This document shows positions 12,701 to 27,700 of a stretch of 64,000 nucleotides of DNA, in pieces. A model generated the notes under the pieces. It searched no databases. It saw nothing but the letters and a program-made list of their open reading frames with translations, and was not told the origin of the DNA. Position 1 is the first letter of the stretch. Each line of letters begins with the position of its first letter. The DNA comes from Mercenaria mercenaria (lineage: Eukaryota; Mollusca; Bivalvia; Venerida; Veneridae): assembly GCF_021730395.1 (NCBI RefSeq), contig NC_069374.1, positions 60,284,501 to 60,348,500 of the forward strand, written 5' to 3'. The position numbers were made by a program, and so were the translations under genes.

Positions 12701-15700
12701 AAAGAATCTGATGATACTGTTCTGTGTAGAATTTCAGGGAAAACAAACAGCGATTGGAAGTGTGTTTGAAGATATTGTTGCTTGTCACATTTTTACTCCT
12801 GACACAAAAATAGTATAGGTCTATGATGGTCTTTTGTTTCTTGTGGTGCTTAATTATGTGTTAAGCTTCTTAAATTTATAAAAATCGATTATAGTAAGCT
12901 CATTTTACCAACAATAACATAATACGGTTGTAAAGTTAAGTGATATAACATCTCTATGCACATGAAGTTCTAATAGATAAATTTATTAAAACTATTATTT
13001 AGCAAAACAGATATTGCAAGAATTAAAAAAAACTATATGAATGGGATTCAAACACTGGCAAAAATACCAATTTATTTTCTGTAGGGCAAAAATACCAATT
13101 TATTGTAAAACTACTGTTATGGCACTCAGATGACCACCCCATGGCTAGATGTCCTTTTTATGGCATTGCCATTTTGCTATTTTATTTAAAGTGTGAACTG
13201 TCACTTATATAAGTCACAGGATAATAATGTTTAAAAATAAGTTATAAGTGAGTTGCCTAAAAAGGAGCAAATGTGACATTATCCGTAGGTTCAGAGTCTG
13301 GAATAGTGTAAACAATCTTGTATGGCAAAAACAGATACAACTGCATAGTAGGTAGTTTCAGAATTTGAAGAGAAAATATGATCAAAGTGTGTGGGAGTAT
13401 CTTTTACAAATTCTTTCTGATGGATTTGTTTAGCTGATATTTATTAGAAATGCAAATTTGAAATATTATTATTACTTTCCTCTGCATACTTTGGTGTATT
13501 TGCAGCTAAGATTAGTTGTGGAAAATGAAATAAAAAGAAACATAAAACTTTTTTAAAACCTGTCAGTGGGTAATATTGAAATTAAGGTATTCTTTTCTGT
13601 TAGGGATCTAACTCTATGTATTGGGTCATTTACTTCTTAAATAAACCTCTTACAGAATATAATAAAGAAAAGAGAAAGCTGACATAAAATATTAAAAGGC
13701 ATGGCTTGTTCATTGATAAAAACTATTTAACAAAACTGTTGCAGATGTTTTCAGTATTGTTTGCAAAACCTATGTTCTTAATATATAAAGTATGCTTTTT
13801 AACTGGATTTCGAATCACATGACAATAACTTGAACTTCCTTTACAAAACAAACAGTGCATTGTTCCATCTAGATTAAGTACTTCTTTCTAGCTCACCTAG
13901 AGCACGAAATGTGATCGCCCTGTGTCCATCGTCAGTCGTCCGTCCGACGTCAACAGTTTGACTGTTAACACTCTAGAGGTTACAATTTTGACCTAATCTT
14001 AGTGAAACTTGGTCAGAATGTTACCCTCAATAAAATCTTGGATGAGTTCGATATTGGGTCATCTGGGGTCAAAAACTAGGTCACCGGGTCAAATCAAAGG
14101 AAAATCTTGTTAACACTTTAGAGGTCAAAATTTTGTCTCAATCTTAATGAAACTTGGTCAGAATGTTACCCTCAATAAAATCTTGAACGAGTTCGATATT
14201 GGGTTATCTGGAGTCGAAAACTAGGTCGCTAGGTCAAATCAAAGAAAAAACTTGTTAACACTCTAGAAGTCACAATTTTGGCCTAATCTTAATGAAACTT
14301 GGTCAGAATGTTACCCTCAATAAAAACTTGGACAAGTTCGATATTGGTTCATCTGGGCTCAAAAACTAGGTCACCAGGTCAAATCAAAGGAAAAGCTTGA
14401 TAACACTCTAGAAGTCACAATTTTGGCCTAATCTTAATGAAACTTGGTCAGAATGTTACCCTCAATAAAATCTTGGACAAGTTCGATATTGGGTCATCTA
14501 GGCACAAAAACTAGGTCACCAGGTCAAATCAAAGGAAAAGTTTGATAACATTCTAGAAGTCACAATTTTGGCCTAATCTTAATGAAACTTGGTCAGAATG
14601 TTACCCTCAATAAAATCTTGGACAAGTTCGATATTGGGTCATCTGGGCACAAAAACTAGGTCACCAGGTCAAATCAAAGGAAAAGCTTGTTAACACTGTA
14701 GAGGCCACATTTATGATTGTATCTTCATGAAACTTAGTCAGAATGTTAACCTTGGTGATCTGAAGGTCCAGTTTGAATCTGGGTCATGTGGGGTCAAAAA
14801 CTAGGTCACCAGGTCAAATCAAAGGAAAAGCTAGTTAACACTGTAGAGGCCACATTTATGACCATATCTTAATGAAACTTGACCAGAATGTTAATATTGA
14901 TGATCTATAGGTCAAGTTCAAATCTGGGTTAGTAGGGGTCAAAAACTAGGTTACTAGGTCAAATCAAAGGAAAAGCTTGTTAACACTCTAGAGGGTACAT
15001 TTATGAAGTATCTTCATGAAACTTAGTCAGAATGTTAATCTTGATGATCTTTAGGTCAAGTTTGAATCTAGGTCATGTGGGGTCAAATCAAAGGAAAAGC
15101 TAGTTAACTCTTTAGCGACCACATCTATGACCATATTTTAATGAAACTTGGTCAGAATGTTAATCTTGGTGATCTTTAGGTCAGGTGAGCGATACAGGTC
15201 CTTCATGGCCCTTTTGTTGTGTTTATGGAATGTTTATTTTGATACATGTCTGATTTCAATATCATACTTATTGAACAGAAGCAAGATGGTTTAGAAGTTA
15301 AAAGCGGCGAGGCTGGTTCAGAAAAGAGGAATCTAGACTTTCTAGATATAATTCTTACAGCCACAGATGAGGATGGTGTCGGTCTCAATGACCTAGAAAT
15401 AAGGAATGAAGTGGACACCTTTCTCTTTGAAGGTAATAATTCTTAACCTTGCACATACCTTATCTGAATAAAGCCCTCGTACTAAGTTTAATATAAGTAA
15501 GTGGTTCCTAGTAACTTGATGTATTTTCAAATACTTGGAACTCTAAAGCATGGTCGGTTCGTCTACCAGTATGTTATATGTATTTTTATGCAGTGTCTAG
15601 TCTGTAAGGTTTAAAATTAACAACATACTCATTTAATGTATTACATATTATCATCGTGTGTTTGTTCTTTTTCAGTTTCTCCCACTCAAAGCACATAAAG

Positions 15701-18700
15701 TTAAGGATTTTACATTGCATTTTCTGTAGAATGAATTCATACTTTTTAATCCTGTAATTCATTCTTTTTCAACCTGATTACTGTTTTGCTTAGTAATAGC
15801 GTTCTGTGAAAATAGTGAAACTGGCACAGTTTGCAGAAATGTAAAATTGGCAGTGGCAGTAGCATCTATCAGCTGCAATAGAAGTGAGAAGTAGCTGCAG
15901 TTGCAGTAGTAGCAGCAGTAACACCAGTAGCAGTAGCAAGAGTAGCTTTAGCAACATAGCAGTGAATGGTAGTAGTAGCAGTTGTGGCTGTGAGTAGAAG
16001 CAGTAGCAAGAGTATCAGTAGAAATCATCTTCAGCATTAGCAATAGTAGTTGTAGCAAGTTTAGCAGTAATAGTACTAGTGACAGTAGCAGTGAGCAGAA
16101 GCAAACAGCGCATAATGTTTGTAGTGCTATTGCCAGTTTCACTTTTTAGCTCACCTGTCACAAAGTGACAAGGTGAGCTCTTGTGATCGCGCGGCGTCCG
16201 TCGTCCGTCCGTGCGTGCGTGCGTGCGTGCGTGCGTGCGTCCGTAAACTTTGCTTGTGACCACTCTAGAGGTCACATTTTTCATGGGATCTTTATGAAAG
16301 TTGGTCAGAATGTTCACCTTGATGATATCTAGGTCAAGTTCGAAACTGGGTCACGTGCCATCAAAAACTAGGTCAGTAGGTCTAAAAATAGAAAAACCTT
16401 GTGACCTCTCTAGAGGCCATATATTTCACAAGATCTTCATGAAAATTGGTCAGAATGTTCACCTTGATGATATCTAGGTCAAGTTCGAAACTGGGTAACG
16501 TGGGGTCAAAAACTAGGTCAGTAGGTCTAAAAATAGAAAAACCTTGTGACCTCTCTAGAGGCCATATTTTTCATGAGATCTTCATGAATATTGGTCAGAA
16601 TGTTCACCTTGATGATATCTAGGTCAAGTTCGAAACTGGGTCACGTGGGGTCAAAAACTAGGTCAGTAGGTCTAAAAATAGAAAAACCTTGTGACCTCTC
16701 TAGAGGCCATATTTTTCATGAGATCTTCATGAATATTGGTCAGAATGTTCACCTTGATGATATCTAGGTCAGGTTTCGAAACTGGGTCACATGGGGTCAA
16801 AAACTAGGTCATTAGGTCTAATAATAGAAAAACCTTGTGAGCTCTCTAGAGGCCATATTTCTCAATGGATCTTCATGAAAATTGGTCAGAATGTTCAGCT
16901 TGATGATATCTAGGTCAACGTCGAAACTGGGTCACATGGGGGTAAAAACTAGGTCAGTAGATCTAAAAATAGAAAAACCTTGTGACCTCTCTAGAGGCCA
17001 TATTTTTCATGAGATCTTCATGAATATTGGTCAGAATGTTCACCTTGATGATATCTAGGTCAAGTTCGATACTGGGTCATGTGGGATCAAAAACTAGGTC
17101 AGTAGGTCTAAAAATAGAAAAACCTTGTGACCTCTCTAGAGGCCATATTTCTCAATGGATCTTCATGAAAATTGGTCAGAATGTTCACCTTGATGATATC
17201 TAGGTCAAGTTCGAAACTGGGTCACGTGCGGTCAAAAACTAGGTCAGTAGGTCTAAAAATAGAAAACCTTGTGACCTCTCTAGAGGCCATATTTTTCAAT
17301 GGATCTTCATGAAAATTGGTCAGAATGTTTACCTTGATGATATCTAGATCAAGTTCGAAACTGGGTCACGTGGGTTAAAAACTAGGTCAGTAGATCTAAA
17401 AATAGAAAAACCTTGTGACCTCTCTAGAGGCCATATTTTTCATGAGATCTTCATGAATATTGGTCAGAAGGTTCAGCTTTATGATATCTAGGTCAGGTTC
17501 AAAACTGGGTCACGTGGGGTCAAAAACTAGGTCAGTAGGTCTAAAAATAGAAAAACCTTGTGACCTCTCTAGAGGCCATATTTCTCTATGGATCTTCATG
17601 AAAATTGGTGAGAATGTTCAGCTTGATGATATCTAGGTCAGGTTCGTAACTGGGTCATGTGCCTTCAAAAACTAGGTCAGTAGGTCGAAAAATAGAAAAA
17701 CCTTGTGACCTCTCTGGAGGCCATATTTTTCACGAGATCTTCATGAAAATTGGTGAGAATGTTCACCTTGATGATATCTAGGTCAAGTTTAAAAGTGGGT
17801 CACGTGCCTTCAAAAACTATGTCATTAGGTCAAATAATAGAAAAACCTTGTGACCTCTCTAGAGGCCATATTTTTCAATGGATCTTCATGAAGATTGGTC
17901 AGAATTTTTTATCTTGATGATATCTAGGTCACTTTGTCAAATAATAGAAATAATGACGTCATACTCAGTTCAACACTGGGTCATGTGGGGATAGGTGAGC
18001 GATTCAGGACCATCATGGTCCTCTTGTGTTTTGTTTTGTTGCTGCTAGTGCTACTAATTTTTAGCTCGACTATTCGAAGAATAAATAGAGCTATCCTACT
18101 CACCACGGCGTCGGTTAAGTTTTTCGTACCAGTCCACATTTTGACAAAGTCTTTTGAGATAAAGCTTTGAAACTTTCAACACTTGTTTACCATCACCATG
18201 GCCAGTTATAGGCAAGAGCACATAACTCCATCAAGGATTTTGGCTGAATTATGGCCCCTTTTGACTTAGAAATCATGGTTAAGTTTTTCGTACCAGTTCA
18301 TATTTTGACAAAGTCTTCTAAGATAAAGCTTTGAAACTTTCAACACTTGTTTATCATCACCATGTCCAGTTATAGGCAAGAGCACATAACTCCATCAAGG
18401 ATTTTGCCTGAATTATGGCCCTTTTTGACTTGCGAACGATAAGAAGAAGACTTAGAAATCTGGGTTAATATTTCGTACCAGTTCATATTTTGACAAAGTC
18501 TTTTGAGATAAAGCTTTGAAACTTTCAACACCTGTTTACCATCACCATGGCCAGTTATAGGCTTGAGTACATAACTTTGAACACTTGTTTATCATTATGA
18601 TTTCCATCTGTAGGCAAGAGTACATAACTATTTTGACTGAATTATGGCCCTTTTCGGACTTTAAAATTGGTTCATACATTGCCATTTAGTGCAAGACTTA

Positions 18701-21700
18701 TCGAAATCAAAGAAATACAGGAACATTGTTTGTCTAATCTATTTCTTTCTTTTGTCTGAATATCTGTGGAAATATTTTGACCCAATTCTTCAATCAGTTC
18801 TTCGAATAGTCGAGCGCGCTGTCATTGACAGCTCTTGTTCTACTCCTGCTTATTCTTCGATTGCTGCTGCTGCTGTTACTGCCAATTTTTAGCTCACCAG
18901 TCACAAAGTGACAAGGTGAGCTTTTGTGATCGTGCAGCGTCCGTTGTCCGTCCATCCGTGCGTGCGTGCGTCAGTGCGTAAACTTTTGCTTGTGACCACT
19001 CTAGAGGTCACATTTTTCAAGGGGTCTTTATGAAAATTGGTCAGAATGTTCATCTTGATGATATCTAGGTCAAGTTCGAAACTGGGTCAGGCGCGGTCAA
19101 AAACTAGGTCAGTAGGTCTAAAAATAGAAAAACCTTGTGACCTCTCTAGAGGCCATATTTTTCACAAGAGCTTCATGAAAATTGGTCAGAATGTTCATCT
19201 TGATGATATCTAGGTCAAGTTTAAAACTGGGTCAAGTGCCATCAAAAACTAGGTCAGTAGGTCAAATAATAGAAAAACCTTGTGACCTCTCTAAAGGCCA
19301 TATTTTTCATGGGAACTGTATGAATTTTGGTCTGAATGTTCATCTTAATGATATCTAGGTAAAGTTCGAAACTGGGTCACGTGCAGTCAAAAACTAGGTC
19401 AGTAGTTCTAAAAATAGAAAAACCTTGTGACCTCTCTAGAGGCCATACTTTTGAATGGATCTTCATGAAAATTGGTCAGAATACAGTAAACCTCACTTAT
19501 AAGGAACTCGGATATAAGGAACACTCGGTTATAAGGAACAGTTTTCAATTCCCCGATCTAATTCCTTCTTTATTTAATGTAAACATCCTCGGTTATAGGG
19601 AACTCGGTTATAAGGAACACTCGGTTATAACGAACACTTTTTCGAGTCCCAAAGTATGAAATTCAGTGGAAAACCCCTCGGTTATAGCGAATAGACATAA
19701 AGAATAAAAAATATTGAAAATCGGAAATAAACAGGAGAATCGCTGATGAGTAATCTCGGCACTTTCTCGCGTTTTCATGCACTTGAATAAAAACAAATGA
19801 TTTCATGTCTATGATCTTTAGTTTGTCAATTCAAGGATACAATAAAAAGAAAATATATAATATCATCATTAACATTTATCAAATACTACTCGATAGTAGA
19901 CTTGGGATTATAATATTGGTCATTATTAGTCTAGTTTCGTCACGATGGAAATAACCTAATAAATGTGCTAATTACGCGTGATTAACAATGACAACCAGTT
20001 CAGTTTACCTAATTTCCAATTGTAAAAATTAAAGCAGGTGCTAAAATAGACAATAGCATAATTATAGGTATAATTTGCACATTTATCCGTATGTAAGACG
20101 CCGTTATTTGGTGTCTGCAAAATAGAAAATTGAACATTAATTTTATATTACTGTTGATGCCTATTCACATAACATGCAGTAGAGCAAGGTAAGGGGCGTA
20201 ACTGCAACATATTATAGTCATAATGTAGCGCTCTCTAAAAAAGAAGATAGAAATAACCGACAAAAAATAATCAAAAACTATGGTCATTCTTACCGACGTA
20301 CATTTTGGCTTAGTTTAGGTTTAAAGACCGTGTTTCAACACTTTTTTTGGTCACATACATGCAGGCAGTTTACCTTACCATCTCTCCAGAGAAGGACCAG
20401 TACTAGTCTCACAACTTTCTCACATACAGATTCATGGTCGGCCCGGAGTGTGAACACATAGCCCTTTTCAAACGTCAGTCAAATACAGTAGTGTTCGCTA
20501 TACAAATTGTGTTCGTTATTCAAACCTCGGTTACAAGGAACTAGTTCGCTCTACGGATATAAGAAACCTCGGTTATAAGGAACAAATTTTAGAGGCCCCA
20601 AGCTGTTCCTTATAAGCGAGGTTTACTGTATTCACTTTGATGATATCTAGGTCAAGTTTGAAACTGGGTCACGTGCCTTCAAAGACAGGTCAGTAGGTCA
20701 AATAATAAAAAAACCTTGTGACCTCTCTAAAGGCCATATTTTTCATGGGATCTGTATGAAAGTTGGTCTGAATGTTTATTTTGATGATATCTAGGTCAGA
20801 TTTGAAACTGGGTCAACTGCGGTCAAAAACTAGGTCAGTAGGTCTAAAATTAGAAAAATCTTTGGACCTCTCTAGAGGCCATATTTTTCAACGGATCTTC
20901 ATGAAAATTAGTCAGAATGTTTATTTTGATGATATCCAGGTCAAGTTCAAAACTGGGTCACGTGCCGTCAAAAACTAGGTCAGTAGGTCAAATAATAGAA
21001 AAACCTTGTGACCTCTCTAGAGGCTATATTTTTCATGGGATCTGTATGAAAGGTGGACTGAATGTTTATCTTGATGATATATAGCTCAAGTTCGAAACTG
21101 GGTCACGTGCGGTCAAAAACTAGGTCAGTAGTTCTAAAAATAGAAAAACCTTGTGACCTCTCTAGAGGCCATACCCTTGAATGGATCTTCATGAAAATTG
21201 GTCAGAATGTTCACCTTGATGATATCTAGGTCGTGTTTGAAACTGGGTCACATGCCATCAAAAACTAGGTCAGTAGGTCAAATAATAAAAAAACCTTGTG
21301 ACCTCTCTAGAGGCCATACTTTTCATGGGATCTGTATGAAAGTTGGTCTGAATGTTCATATTGATGATATCTAGATCAGATTTGAAACTGGGTCAATTGC
21401 GGTCAAAAACTAGGTCAGTAGGTCTAAAATTAGAAAAATCTTTGGACCTCTCTAGAGGCCATATTTTTCAGTGGATCTTCATGAAAATTGGTCTGAATGT
21501 CCACCTTGATGATATCTAGGTCAGTTTCAAAACTGGGTCACGTGCGGTCAAAAACTAGGCCAGTAGGTATAAAAATAGAAAAACCTTGTGACCTCTCTAG
21601 AGGCCATATTTTTCAGGAGATCTTCATGAAAATTAGTGATAATGTTCACCTTGATGATATCTAGGTAAAGTTCAAAACAGGGTCACGTACCTTCGAAAAC

Positions 21701-24700
21701 TAGGTCAATAGGTCAAATAGTAGAAAAACCTTGTGACCTCTCTAGAGGCCATATTTTTCAATGGATCTTCATGAAAATTGGTCAGAATTTTTATCTTTAT
21801 GATATCTAGGTCAAGTTCAAAACTGGGTCACATGAGCTCAAAAACTAGGTCACTATGTCAAATATTAGAAAAAACGACGTCATACTCAAAACTGGGTCAT
21901 GTGGGAACAGGTGAGCGATTCAGGACCATCATGGTCCTCTTGTTCATTTTGCTGCTGCCGCTGCTATGGAAAGTGGAATGGAATGAGTGTTAGAACAGTC
22001 ATTTAACTTAATGTGCTTGTATTTGTCTCTTAAATATCTGTTAACTATCAATTTTATTTGTGTTTATTTTTAAATTTAATCTAATTAAAGTGAACATTTA
22101 CAAAAAATATAAATGACAAAATAGGGATTTTACGGAAATGTCCGGTAGTATTGATTTATTAGCTCACCGGCTATTAGGATCACTCACCGTCCGGCGTTCG
22201 GCATCCGTTGTCCGGCGTCCGTTGTCCGTAAACTTTTACTTCAAACGACATCTCCTCATAAACCGCTAGGCAAATTTCATCCAAACTTCACAGGAATGTT
22301 CCTTTGGTGAAGCTCTACAAAAATTGTTCAAAGAATTGAATTCCATGCAGAACTCTGGTTGCCATGGCAACCAAAAGGAAAAACTTTAAAAATCTTCTTC
22401 TCAAAAACCAGAAGCCCTAGAGCTTAGATATTTGGTATGAAGCATTGCCTAGTGGACCTCTACCAAGTTTGTTCAAATCATGACCCCGGGGTCAAAATTG
22501 ACCCCGCCCCAGGGGTCACTTGATTTTACATAGAAAAATCTTAAAAAATCTTCTTCTCGAAAACCAGAAGCCCTAGACCTTAGATATTTGACATGTAGCA
22601 TTGCCTTATGGACCTCTACTAAAGTTGTTCAAATCATGACCCCGGGGTTGACCCCGCCCCAGGGGTCACTTGATTTTACATAGGAAAATCTTCAAAAAAT
22701 TTCTAAAAATAAAGCAGAAGGCCTAGATCTTAGATATTTCACATGTAGCATTGCCTAGTGGACCTCTACAAAATTTGTTCAAATCAGACCCCCGGGGTCA
22801 AAATTGACCCCCCCAAGGGGTCACTTGATTTTACATAGGAAAACCTTAAAAAATCTTCTTCTCAAAAAAGCAGAAGCCCTAGAGCTTAGATATTTGACAT
22901 GTAGCATTGCCTAGTGGACCTCTACTAAAGTTGTTCAAATTATGACCCCCGGGGTCACAATTGACCCCGCCCTAGGGGTCACTTGATTTTACATATGAAA
23001 ATCTTCAAAAATTTTCTTAAAATAAACCAGAAGACCTAGAGCTTAGATATTTCACATGTAGCATTGCCTACTGGACCTCTACAACATTGTTCAAATCATG
23101 ACCCCAGGGTCAAAATTGACCCCGCCCCAGGGGTCACTTGATTTTACATAGAAAAATCTTCAAAAATTTTCTAAAAATAAACCAGAAGGCCTAGATCTTA
23201 GATATTTGACATGTAGCATTGCCTAGTAGACCTCTACAAAATTTCTTCAAATCATGACCCCTGGGGTCAAATTGGCCCCGCCCCATGGGGTTACTTGATT
23301 GTACATAGAAAAATCTTCAATATTTTCAAAAAATAAACCAGAAGGCCTAGAGCTTAGATATTCGACATGTAGCATTGCCTAGTGGACCTCTACAAAATTT
23401 ATTCAAATCTTGACCCCCCAGGGTCAAATTGACCCAGCCCTAGGGGTTACTTTATTGTACATAGGGAAATCTTCATAAATTTGCTTAAAATAAACCAGAA
23501 GGCCTAGATCTTAGATATTCGATATGTAACATTGCCTAGTTGACTTCTACAAACTTTGTTCAAATCATGACCCCGGGGTAAAATTGGCCCCGCCCCAGGG
23601 GTTACTTGATTGTACATCGGAAAATTTTCGAAAAAATTTCTAAAAATCATCAGTTTGACATTTGAAACATATTACTCTGGTGAGCGATCCAGGGTCATCA
23701 TGACCCTCTTGTATAATAATATTCTGATAATTAATAATTGAAAGGATAAATGCCATGTATTTGTATATAAGGAAGTGTAATATTCACAGAGGGAGAAAAT
23801 GTACTTTAAGTGAGTGTCAAAGCAATTCATAGAAACTATTCATAGAAATGTTGTAACAAGGAAATTGAATTGATTTTTTAATTTGTTAATAACAGGACAT
23901 GATACGGTTACTTCCGCAATCAGTTTCATTTTGTATGAACTAGCATGTCATCCAGATATTCTGCAAGAGTGTCAGCGAGAGGTCGATACTATTTTAGATG
24001 GTCGGGATAATGACAACATTGAATGGTGAGTGCAGAGAAGTGATTTCTGCTGTCATATCTGCATAATGTTGTGAAAGCATTTAATGTTTAAGATCAGTTT
24101 TCTTGGAATACTGAACTTGGTTACTGAATGCTTCCCGTCCCTAGATTTGCCGCCTAATGCCACTCTTTGCCACTTATTTCCATGACAAAAGGGTGGCAGT
24201 TGGTGTAAATAGGTGGCATTAGTTGGCGTTTGGTGTAATTCAGCTCTTTTTTCCACCTAAGTGGTAAATTTGCCACCAAAAGCCACTTTATTTTGGTGGC
24301 ATTTAGGTGGCATTAGGTGTAAATTTGAACATAGTTTTTCTTTATGGTGGCAGAAAGGTGTAAATTGGTGGAAAGTAGAACATAGCTTTTTTTTATGGTG
24401 GAAATTGAGTGGCGTTTAGTGGAAAATAGGGACTTAGCAAATTTTCTTGGTGGCGAATAGGTGGAAAAAAAACTTAGAAATTTTTGTGATGTTTGATTTA
24501 AAAGAGAACTGTAAGACATTGGATTACCCTGTACAAAAATCTTCACATGGACTCAGGTTGGAATCAAGGTATAATGCTAAACTTCAAACTTCAGGCCTAA
24601 TTGACACGGAACCTGACTTTGCTAAAACTCTACATTGACAACAGCTCATAGAACACAAAATGCTCCCTGCCCCCTTGATGCATTCAGTAACTGTACAAGA

Positions 24701-27700
24701 AACAGAAATCACTTGGTCACTGTGCACTGGACATTTGATGTACTACCTTTAAACCAATAATTATGGGTCATTTACAAGTCATAAGTGACTTCTGTATCAA
24801 ATGTGATCTTAGACAAAAGCATTCTCTAGTTATTGGGCAAAAAAAGTTCTAGTGTTCTGGGTCAATGTAACCTAGACCTTTGACCATCGACTGACCTCAA
24901 AATCAGTAGGGGTCGTCTGCCGTTCATGATCAACCTCCCAATTTAGTTTCATGATCCTAGGTCAAAGAGTTCTCAAATTAACATCTGGAAACAGCTTAAC
25001 TGTTCCAGCTCACTGTGACCTTGACCTTTGACCTACTGAACTAAAAACCTTTAGGAGTTATCTGCTAGCTATGTTCAACCTTCCCATTTACTTTCATGAT
25101 CCTAGGCTCAAGAGTACTAGAGTTATCATCTGGAAACTGTTTAACTGTTCCAGGTCACTGTGATTTTGACCTTTGACCTACTGGCCTCCAAGTCAATATG
25201 GTCACTGCTGGTCATGACCAACCTACATATAAAGTTTCATGATCTTAGGCCCAAGCGTTCTTGAGTTATCATCTGGAAACCGATTGGTCTACATACCAAA
25301 TGACCGACAGACTGACCAACATCTGCAAAACAGTATACCCAGGCTCCTTCTTCAAAGGGTTTCATTAAAATGAGAACTAGAAAATGCTTTTGTAAAAAAG
25401 CGCATGTCTCCCCCAATGCAAAGTCCTATAGGCAATAAGTCAATAGGGGTCAGGAGCGAAAGTCAAAGAGACACTGATGGTTGGCTGCAATAGGGATCAT
25501 CTACTTGGCATGTCCAGTCATCCCGCTAAATTTCAACACTCTTGGCCTAGTGGTTCTCAAGTCACTGTTCAGGCCCCTGTGACCTTGACCTTTGATCAAG
25601 TGACCTCAAAATAAATAGGGGTCATCTACTCTGCATGTCCAATCATCCTACTAAGTTTAAACATTGTAGGTCAAGTGGTTCTCAAGTTATTTCCAAAAAA
25701 TGATTTTACATGAACAGGCCACTGTGACCTTGACCTTTAATAGACTGACCCTAAAATCAATAGGGATCATCTACTCTGCATGTTCAATCATCCTATGAAG
25801 TTTCAACATTCTGGGTCAAGTGGTTCTCAAGTTATTGATCGGAACTGGTTATCAATGTTCAGGCCCCTGTGACCTTGACCTTTAACGGAGTGACCCCAAA
25901 AACAATAGGGGTCATTTAGTCTGCATGAACAATCATCCTATGAAGTTTCAACATTCTGGGTCGAGAGGTTCTCAAGTTATTGATTGGAAATGGTTTTCCA
26001 TGTTCAGGCCCCTGTGGCCTTGACCTTTCACAGAGTGACCCAAAAATCGTTAGGGGTCATCTACTCTGCATGACCAATCATCCTATTAAGTTTCATCATT
26101 CTGGGTCAAGTGGTTCTCAAGTTACTGACCGGAAATGGTATTCAATGTTCAGGCCCCTGTGACCTTGACCTTTCACAGAGTGACCCCAAAATCGTTAGGG
26201 GTCATCTACTCTGCATGACCAATCATCCTATTAAGTTTCAACATTCTGGGTCAAGTGGTTCTCAAGTTACTGACCGGAAATGGTTTTCAATGTTCAGGCC
26301 CCTGTGACCTTGACCTTAAATGGAGTGACCCCAAAATCAATAGAGGTCATCTACTCTTTATGACCAATCATCCTATGAAGTTTCAACATTCTGGGTCAAG
26401 TGGTTCTCTAGTTATTGATCGGAAATGGTTTTCCATGTTCAGGCCCCTGTGACCTTGACCTTTGACGGAGTGACCCCAAAATCAATAGGGGTCATCTACT
26501 GTTCATGACCAATCATCCTATGAAGTTTCAACATTCTGGGTCAAGTGGTTCTCTAGTTATTGATCGGAAATGGTTTTCAATGTTCAGGCCCCTGTGACCT
26601 TGACCTTTGACGGAGTGACCCCAAAAACAATAGGGGTCGTCTACTCCAGCAGCCCTACAACCCTATGAAGTTTGAAGGTTCTAGGTCAAATGGTTCTCCA
26701 GTTATTGCTCGGAAATGAAGTGTGACGTACGGACGGACGGACGGACGGACAGGGCAAAAACAATATGTCTCCTGGGGGAGACATAATAAGTCTATGCTGA
26801 CTCTAGCTGGACAAAAATAATATTCAGAGTGGTATACAGAAAATTTGAATTTTTGTTATTTTGTGAGACAGAATATTTATTACTTATTATATCTTTGCAT
26901 TATATTCAATGAAAGACAGAAAAAGGTGGAAAATATGTGGCAACTAGTGGAAATTGGCTGTACTAGCTGAATCTGAAAAGATCATTTTTAAATGTGTCTG
27001 CAGTGTATTATTTCTGCATGAGTGAAAGTTGGTTAAAGATAAGATTAATGATAGATCAAGTTACAAGCTCCCACACAAGTGTGTAGAAACAATCCCAGGT
27101 GGAATTTGGGTCAGTTAAGATTTATATATGCAGGCAAACATCAGGTCAGATGCAAAGAAATAGTTCTTGCCTTTTCTCTTCATTAATTGAAAAAAAAGAA
27201 GTGTTTATAAAAAGGATGTTTTTACAATAGCTTTTCAACTTAAGGACATGACACCTTCTTTAGCTGACCAAGAAAGTGTATGTGTGGAATCAATTTATCT
27301 GTGTAGTAATACCAAATTTTGAAATCTGGCATTTGATGAGTCAGCCAGGGAGAAAATGGAAACACATTGTGAGAGGTAACAATATTATACCGTTTATTTT
27401 TTTTTTAATTATTACTGTCTTTAACATTGTCTTAATTACTTACTCTTAACAAATACTTGAATTTGAAACAACATTTACCAAACTGCTTTAAATTAAAATC
27501 AACAGATCTCCTTTTATGTCTTAGGAAGTTTGGCAGATGGATAAATCACAGATATATTTTCTGGAATATAGCTCAATCATGTTTATAACACTGCTTGTAA
27601 AATTGTATCATTTTGTAATTACATTTGTATTTACATTATTGATTAGCACTTAGGATACAATATGTACTTTAAACTGTTCATACCAGGTTCCTTCTGTGAA

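Noticed and set aside
16015-16317. 100-codon minus-strand frame with Ala-Arg-Thr-His repeats
   Set aside because: Comes from the AGTAGC tract and the GTGC microsatellite at the start of a family A element.
16147-21943. CRISPR-like or satellite array
   Set aside because: Units are 100-170 bp, diverged, bounded by element ends; a eukaryotic genome with spliced genes makes CRISPR irrelevant.
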